Part shown: piece after piece, positions 60,682 through 64,000 of the stretch | How the letters are laid out: every line of letters begins with the position of its first letter | How positions within the stretch are numbered: the first letter of the stretch is position 1 | Source: Stenotrophomonas sp. ESTM1D_MKCIP4_1 | Lineage (GTDB): Bacteria > Pseudomonadota > Gammaproteobacteria > Xanthomonadales > Xanthomonadaceae | Assembly (NCBI RefSeq): GCF_003086895.1 | Contig: NZ_CP026004.1 | Coordinates: 325,817 to 389,816, forward strand | Reading direction: 5' to 3' | DNA length: 64,000 nucleotides | Notes under the pieces: model-generated | Databases searched by the model: none | What the model was told of the DNA's origin: nothing | Seen by the model: only the letters and a program-made list of their open reading frames with translations | Translations under genes and position numbers: made by a program

Positions 60682-60912
60682 ATGGCTGATGTAGTGCTGC
60701 GGGACGTAGACCCGCTGCTGTATGAACGTATCCGCAGAGTGGCCGTGGCGCGCGGCTGGACCCACGAGCAGACCTGTTCGGTCCTGCTCGAGCAGGGGCT
60801 GATGAGCAGCGAGCTCGAGGTCCGCTCCGGTTTCGGCGATCCCGAAGTGGATGCCCTCTCAGCGGCGATCGCCGCCCTGCAGGCCATGCCAGCAGGGCAG
60901 GGCTTCGATTGA
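60682..60912 (+). CDS. small hypothetical protein, possibly ribbon-helix-helix
   Basis: A 76-residue protein: MADVVLRDVDPLLYERIRRV, then AVARGWTHEQTCSVLLEQGL and an acidic tail. The strand followed by two helices at the start recalls RHH antitoxin-type DNA-binding proteins (FitA/Arc-like), but no toxin gene follows. GGGGAG lies 8 nt before ATG 60682. Also known in xanthomonads as a short gene after ampG, from memory; uncertain. Confidence 0.65.
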   Translation: MADVVLRDVDPLLYERIRRVAVARGWTHEQTCSVLLEQGLMSSELEVRSGFGDPEVDALSAAIAALQAMPAGQGFD

Positions 60913-60948
60913 TCTGACACCGCGTCGCCGGCGCTACCGCGCGCCCTG

Positions 60949-60973
60949 GTAGATCCACGCCATGCGTGGATGG
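60949..60973. repeat. SMAG-type palindrome
   Basis: GTAG followed by ATCCACGC-CATG-CGTGGAT, located between the small hypothetical gene and the convergent anmK. It matches the arms of the element at about 48928-48951. Confidence 0.8.
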
Positions 60974-60980
60974 CGCCACA

Positions 60981-62108
60981 TCACGCCAGGTGGATCGCCC
61001 CGAGAATCCTCGGCCCGGCCGCCCCGGTCACGCTCGGCAGGTTACCGGCCAAGCCGTCCATCGTCCGCTGCGCCAGCCAGGCAAAACCCATGGCCTCCAC
61101 GTACTCCGGGTCCAGCCCATGCACCGCGCTGGATTCCACCGCCACGCCCGGCAGCAGCGCCGCCAGCCGGCGCATCAGCTGCCGGTTGTGCACACCGCCA
61201 CCGCAGACCAGCACCCGCCGGGTATCCGGCTGCCGTGCCAGCAACGCATCGGCTACGGTCACTGCCGTCAGTTCCAGCAGCGTGGCCTGCACATCGGCGG
61301 CCGCGAATTCGCCTTCGCCCATGCGCGCCTCGGCCCAGGCCAGGTGGAACTGCTCACGCCCAGTGCTCTTGGGCGGCGGCAGGGCGAACCACGGGTCCGA
61401 ACGCCAGGCGGCCAGCAGCGGCGCATCCACCGCACCACTGGCCGCATAGGCGCCATCGGCATCGAAGGTCCGGCCGGTGTGGCGCTGGCACCAGGCGTCC
61501 ATCAAGGCGTTGGCCGGGCCGGTATCGAAGCCGCGCAGCACCCCCTCGCGCGGGATCAGGGTCAGGTTGCCGATGCCGCCCAGGTTGAGCACCGCCCGGT
61601 CCTCATCGGCCGTGCCCAGCATGGCCAGATGAAAGGCCGGCATCAGCGGCGCACCATGGCCGCCGGCCGCCACGTCGCGGCGGCGGAAGTCGGCCACCGT
61701 GGTGATCCCGGTCAGCTCGGCAATGCGGTTGCCATCGCCCAGCTGCACCGTGAACGCCGGATCGGCCAGCGGCCGGTGCCGCACGGTCTGCCCGTGCGAG
61801 CCGATCGCCCGCACCTGTTCGCGGGCCACGCCGGCCTCGTCCAGCAGCTGGTTGGCGGCTGCCGCGAAGTTGATCGCGATGCGCGCATCCAGCTCGCCCA
61901 GCTCCTCCAGCGAGTCCAGCGGCCCCCCTTCACCCAGTGCCACCAGCCGCGCCCGCAGCAGGGGTTCCCAGCGTGCGGTCAGGCCGCGGACGAAGCGGCA
62001 GCCACCGCTGGCAGGGAACTGCACCAGCGCAGCATCGATGCCGTCGGCGCTGGTGCCTGACATCAGGCCAAGGTAGAGCGGGGCGTCGGCGTCGACAATC
62101 GTGTTCAT
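60981..62108 (-). CDS. anmK: anhydro-N-acetylmuramic acid kinase
   Basis: A 375-residue kinase converting anhMurNAc to MurNAc-6-P in peptidoglycan recycling. [17 protein letters not shown] (ATP and Mg binding), [31 protein letters not shown] and [10 protein letters not shown] are the family motifs. ATG 62108 ([14 protein letters not shown]). Together with ampG on the other side it handles the products of murein turnover. Confidence 0.96.
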   Translation of the reverse strand: MNTIVDADAPLYLGLMSGTSADGIDAALVQFPASGGCRFVRGLTARWEPLLRARLVALGEGGPLDSLEELGELDARIAINFAAAANQLLDEAGVAREQVRAIGSHGQTVRHRPLADPAFTVQLGDGNRIAELTGITTVADFRRRDVAAGGHGAPLMPAFHLAMLGTADEDRAVLNLGGIGNLTLIPREGVLRGFDTGPANALMDAWCQRHTGRTFDADGAYAASGAVDAPLLAAWRSDPWFALPPPKSTGREQFHLAWAEARMGEGEFAAADVQATLLELTAVTVADALLARQPDTRRVLVCGGGVHNRQLMRRLAALLPGVAVESSAVHGLDPEYVEAMGFAWLAQRTMDGLAGNLPSVTGAAGPRILGAIHLA

Positions 62109-62117
62109 GGCGGGCAT

Positions 62118-62155
62118 AAAAAAAGGACGCGGCAAGCTTGTGCTGCCGCGTCCTT
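62118..62155 (-). terminator. Rho-independent terminator of the M23 peptidase gene
   Basis: On the minus strand GGACGCGGCA-loop-TGCCGCGTCC, a 10-bp stem followed by seven T. It starts about 20 nt after the stop of the peptidase gene and lies before the anmK start, so anmK needs its own promoter or read-through. Confidence 0.92.
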
Positions 62156-62175
62156 CCTCGTCAACGCCGCGCGGG

Positions 62176-63648
62176 TCAGCCGCGCTTGCTGCCGCTGGCC
62201 GGCTTGGCCTTGGCGCTGGCCACTTCGGTCGGCGCGGCCTCGCGGCTGCTCGGGGCCGGGCTGGCCTCGGCGTAGATCAGCTTCTCCATGCCCTGGATAC
62301 GGGCCATGGCCGGAGCGGTCTGCGCACGGAAGGCCACCAGCTCGGCACCCTTCAGCGGTTCCGGTGGCGGCATGGTCACCGTCAGCGGGTTGCGGTGCTC
62401 GCCGTTCACGCGGAATTCGTAGTGCAGGTGCGGGCCGGTGGCCAGGCCGGTCGAACCGACATAGCCGATCACCGTGCCCTGGGCCACGCGCTGCCCGGTC
62501 TTGATGTTCGCAAAGCGCGACATGTGCCCGTACAGCGTGGTGTGGCCGCGGCCGTGGTCGAGGATGACCACGTTGCCGTAGCCGCGCTGCACACCGGCAA
62601 ACTGCACGCGGGCATCGCCGGCGGCCATGATCGGCGTACCGGTGCGCGCGGCGTAATCCACGCCCTTGTGCATGCGCATCTTGCCCAGCACCGGGTGCTT
62701 GCGTGCGCCGAAGGTCGAGCTCAGCCGCGCGAACGGGATCGGCATGCGGATGAAGCTCTTCTTCAGCGAGCGCCCGTTGATGTCGTAGTACTCGGATTTG
62801 CCGCCGCGCTCGAAGCGGAAGCCCGAATAGGTCTTGCCGCCGGTGGTGAAGGTCGCCGCCAGGATCTTGCTGGTGTCCACCTTCTCGCCTTCGCGCCAGG
62901 TCTCGTCCATCACCACGCTGAAGCGGTCGCCCGGCTGCAGATCCTTGGAGAAGTCGATGTCGTACTTGAATATATCGTCGGTCATCGTCGCGATCGCCGA
63001 CGGCGACAGCCCGGCCCGGCGGGCCGCGGCATACAGCGAACTGGTGATCTCGCCGCTGGTGACCACCGTGCGCGTGGACGTCTCGCGCTTGGTCACCTTT
63101 TCCTTGATGTCATTGCCGGCCAGGCTCAGTTCCACCCGGTTGTCGCCATCGCGGTCGAAACGGATGCTGCGCAGGTCGCCCGAGAGCGGCATGTCGAAGG
63201 CAATCTCCGCACCGGGGCGCAGCTTGGTCAGCGACTCACGGGCGCCCGGATGGTCCAGCACCCGGTGCAGGGTCGTGGCGGGGATGCCGGCCTGGTCGAA
63301 CAGATCGCTCAGGGTCTGCCCGCGCTGCACCCGCAGCACCTGCCAGCTGTCACCCGGGGTCTGCTGCTGGCGGGCCAGCGACAGCGGCGGCAAGGGCAGG
63401 GCAAGGCTGGTGTGGCTTTCGGCGTAGGGCGAATCAATGGTGTGCGAGAAGCCCGGCACGATGGTCGCCACCAGGGCGCCGATGGTGGCGAACAGGCTGG
63501 CGTGCATCCAGTGGCGGCGGGTCCAGCGCTCATTGAAAGCAGCGGGAAGGTGTTGCCTGAGCTTCCGGTGCAGGGCGTTGTCGTGCAGGACGTGGAGGCG
63601 TTCCTGGAAGCGCTGCTTGCGTGCGCGCCCTTGATCGGAGTTGTGCAT
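62176..63648 (-). CDS. M23-family murein DD-endopeptidase (MepM-like)
   Basis: A 490-residue protein: a cytoplasmic basic N-terminus of about 45 residues, one membrane anchor (about 50-70, [16 protein letters not shown]), an OapA/LysM-like domain (about 105-165), an intermediate domain and a C-terminal lysostaphin-type domain. Zinc and catalytic residues appear in [22 protein letters not shown] and [10 protein letters not shown]. It should cut D-Ala-mDAP cross-links during growth, as MepM does. tyrS diverges upstream; this tyrS-M23-anmK order is common in proteobacteria. Confidence 0.94.
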   Translation of the reverse strand: MHNSDQGRARKQRFQERLHVLHDNALHRKLRQHLPAAFNERWTRRHWMHASLFATIGALVATIVPGFSHTIDSPYAESHTSLALPLPPLSLARQQQTPGDSWQVLRVQRGQTLSDLFDQAGIPATTLHRVLDHPGARESLTKLRPGAEIAFDMPLSGDLRSIRFDRDGDNRVELSLAGNDIKEKVTKRETSTRTVVTSGEITSSLYAAARRAGLSPSAIATMTDDIFKYDIDFSKDLQPGDRFSVVMDETWREGEKVDTSKILAATFTTGGKTYSGFRFERGGKSEYYDINGRSLKKSFIRMPIPFARLSSTFGARKHPVLGKMRMHKGVDYAARTGTPIMAAGDARVQFAGVQRGYGNVVILDHGRGHTTLYGHMSRFANIKTGQRVAQGTVIGYVGSTGLATGPHLHYEFRVNGEHRNPLTVTMPPPEPLKGAELVAFRAQTAPAMARIQGMEKLIYAEASPAPSSREAAPTEVASAKAKPASGSKRG

Positions 63649-63788
63649 CAGTGGTTTTTTCCTGCGGCCCGGGAGCGCGGGCCTGATCGCCGGTTACCAT
63701 AGACACCTGAGAAAACCGCGTCAAACCCTTGTGCCTATTGGCTTTTGTGAAGCCGGATGGGTTAACTTGGCGTTAACACCCCACATAA

Positions 63789-64000
<212 letters not shown>

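Noticed and set aside
60682..60912. Toxin-antitoxin pair
   Set aside because: The small protein resembles RHH antitoxins only loosely and there is no partner gene beside it.

Overview
The window is a high-GC gammaproteobacterial chromosome segment that fits the Stenotrophomonas maltophilia complex. Three things point there: the small outer-membrane protein at 33431-34003 matches what I recall of Ax21 almost residue for residue; there are many short palindromes carrying a terminal GTAG/CTAC tetranucleotide (the SMAG repeat family described from S. maltophilia); and the housekeeping genes look xanthomonad. I saw no rRNA, tRNA, insertion sequence, prophage or CRISPR array.

Region 1-3.5 kb is the accessory part. 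A minus-strand operon runs off the left edge: two or three very short, mutually similar peptides with glycine/valine-rich hydrophobic tails, two unrecognised proteins with HEAT-like C-terminal repeats (one with a cupin-like HxH...H pattern), an ABC ATPase and the start of an ABC-2-like permease. The genes overlap or abut and their codon use is less GC-biased than the rest. This looks like an undescribed peptide (RiPP or bacteriocin-like) production and export system and is the best candidate for novelty here.

3.6-14 kb holds two EamA-family exporters (YedA-like and RarD), a MacAB-like tripartite export operon (adaptor, ATPase, two FtsX-type permeases; minus strand) and, divergent from it, an ABC-2 exporter operon ending in a DesK/DesR-type two-component system. 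13.9-15.5 kb has a cytochrome b561 plus catalase-family peroxidase pair. 15.6-16.7 kb is a tandem array of ten ~112-bp SMAG-pair units with a 447-bp higher-order period. 16.7-24.2 kb carries a M17 aminopeptidase, a HAD phosphatase, an AI-2E family permease, a YqjD/YqjE-like membrane-protein operon, a DegQ/MucD protease and a lysine/alanine-rich histone H1-like gene with a strong terminator.

24.2-33 kb contains an MFS exporter, an alpha/beta hydrolase, and a signalling and stress cluster: a PAS histidine kinase with a FixJ-type regulator and a stand-alone receiver on one strand; a Dps protein, a sensor-less kinase-like ATPase, a bicupin and a membrane-anchored protein on the other. 33-40 kb has ax21, an orphan LuxR-type regulator, DUF6165, a TorF-type porin, an MFS exporter with a divergent LysR regulator, a DUF1456 protein, a secreted hypothetical protein and a short-chain dehydrogenase.

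40-49 kb is mostly core: SPOR protein and argS, radC, another orphan response regulator, then coaBC-dut-algC, where algC has a long membrane-anchored N-terminal extension. 49-57 kb is the complete kdpFABCDE potassium-uptake operon, including a 30-residue KdpF. 57-64 kb has a DUF4124-like secreted protein, pyrE, xth-ampG, a small hypothetical gene, anmK, an M23 murein endopeptidase and the start of tyrS. ampG, anmK and the M23 enzyme together form a peptidoglycan recycling and remodelling neighbourhood.
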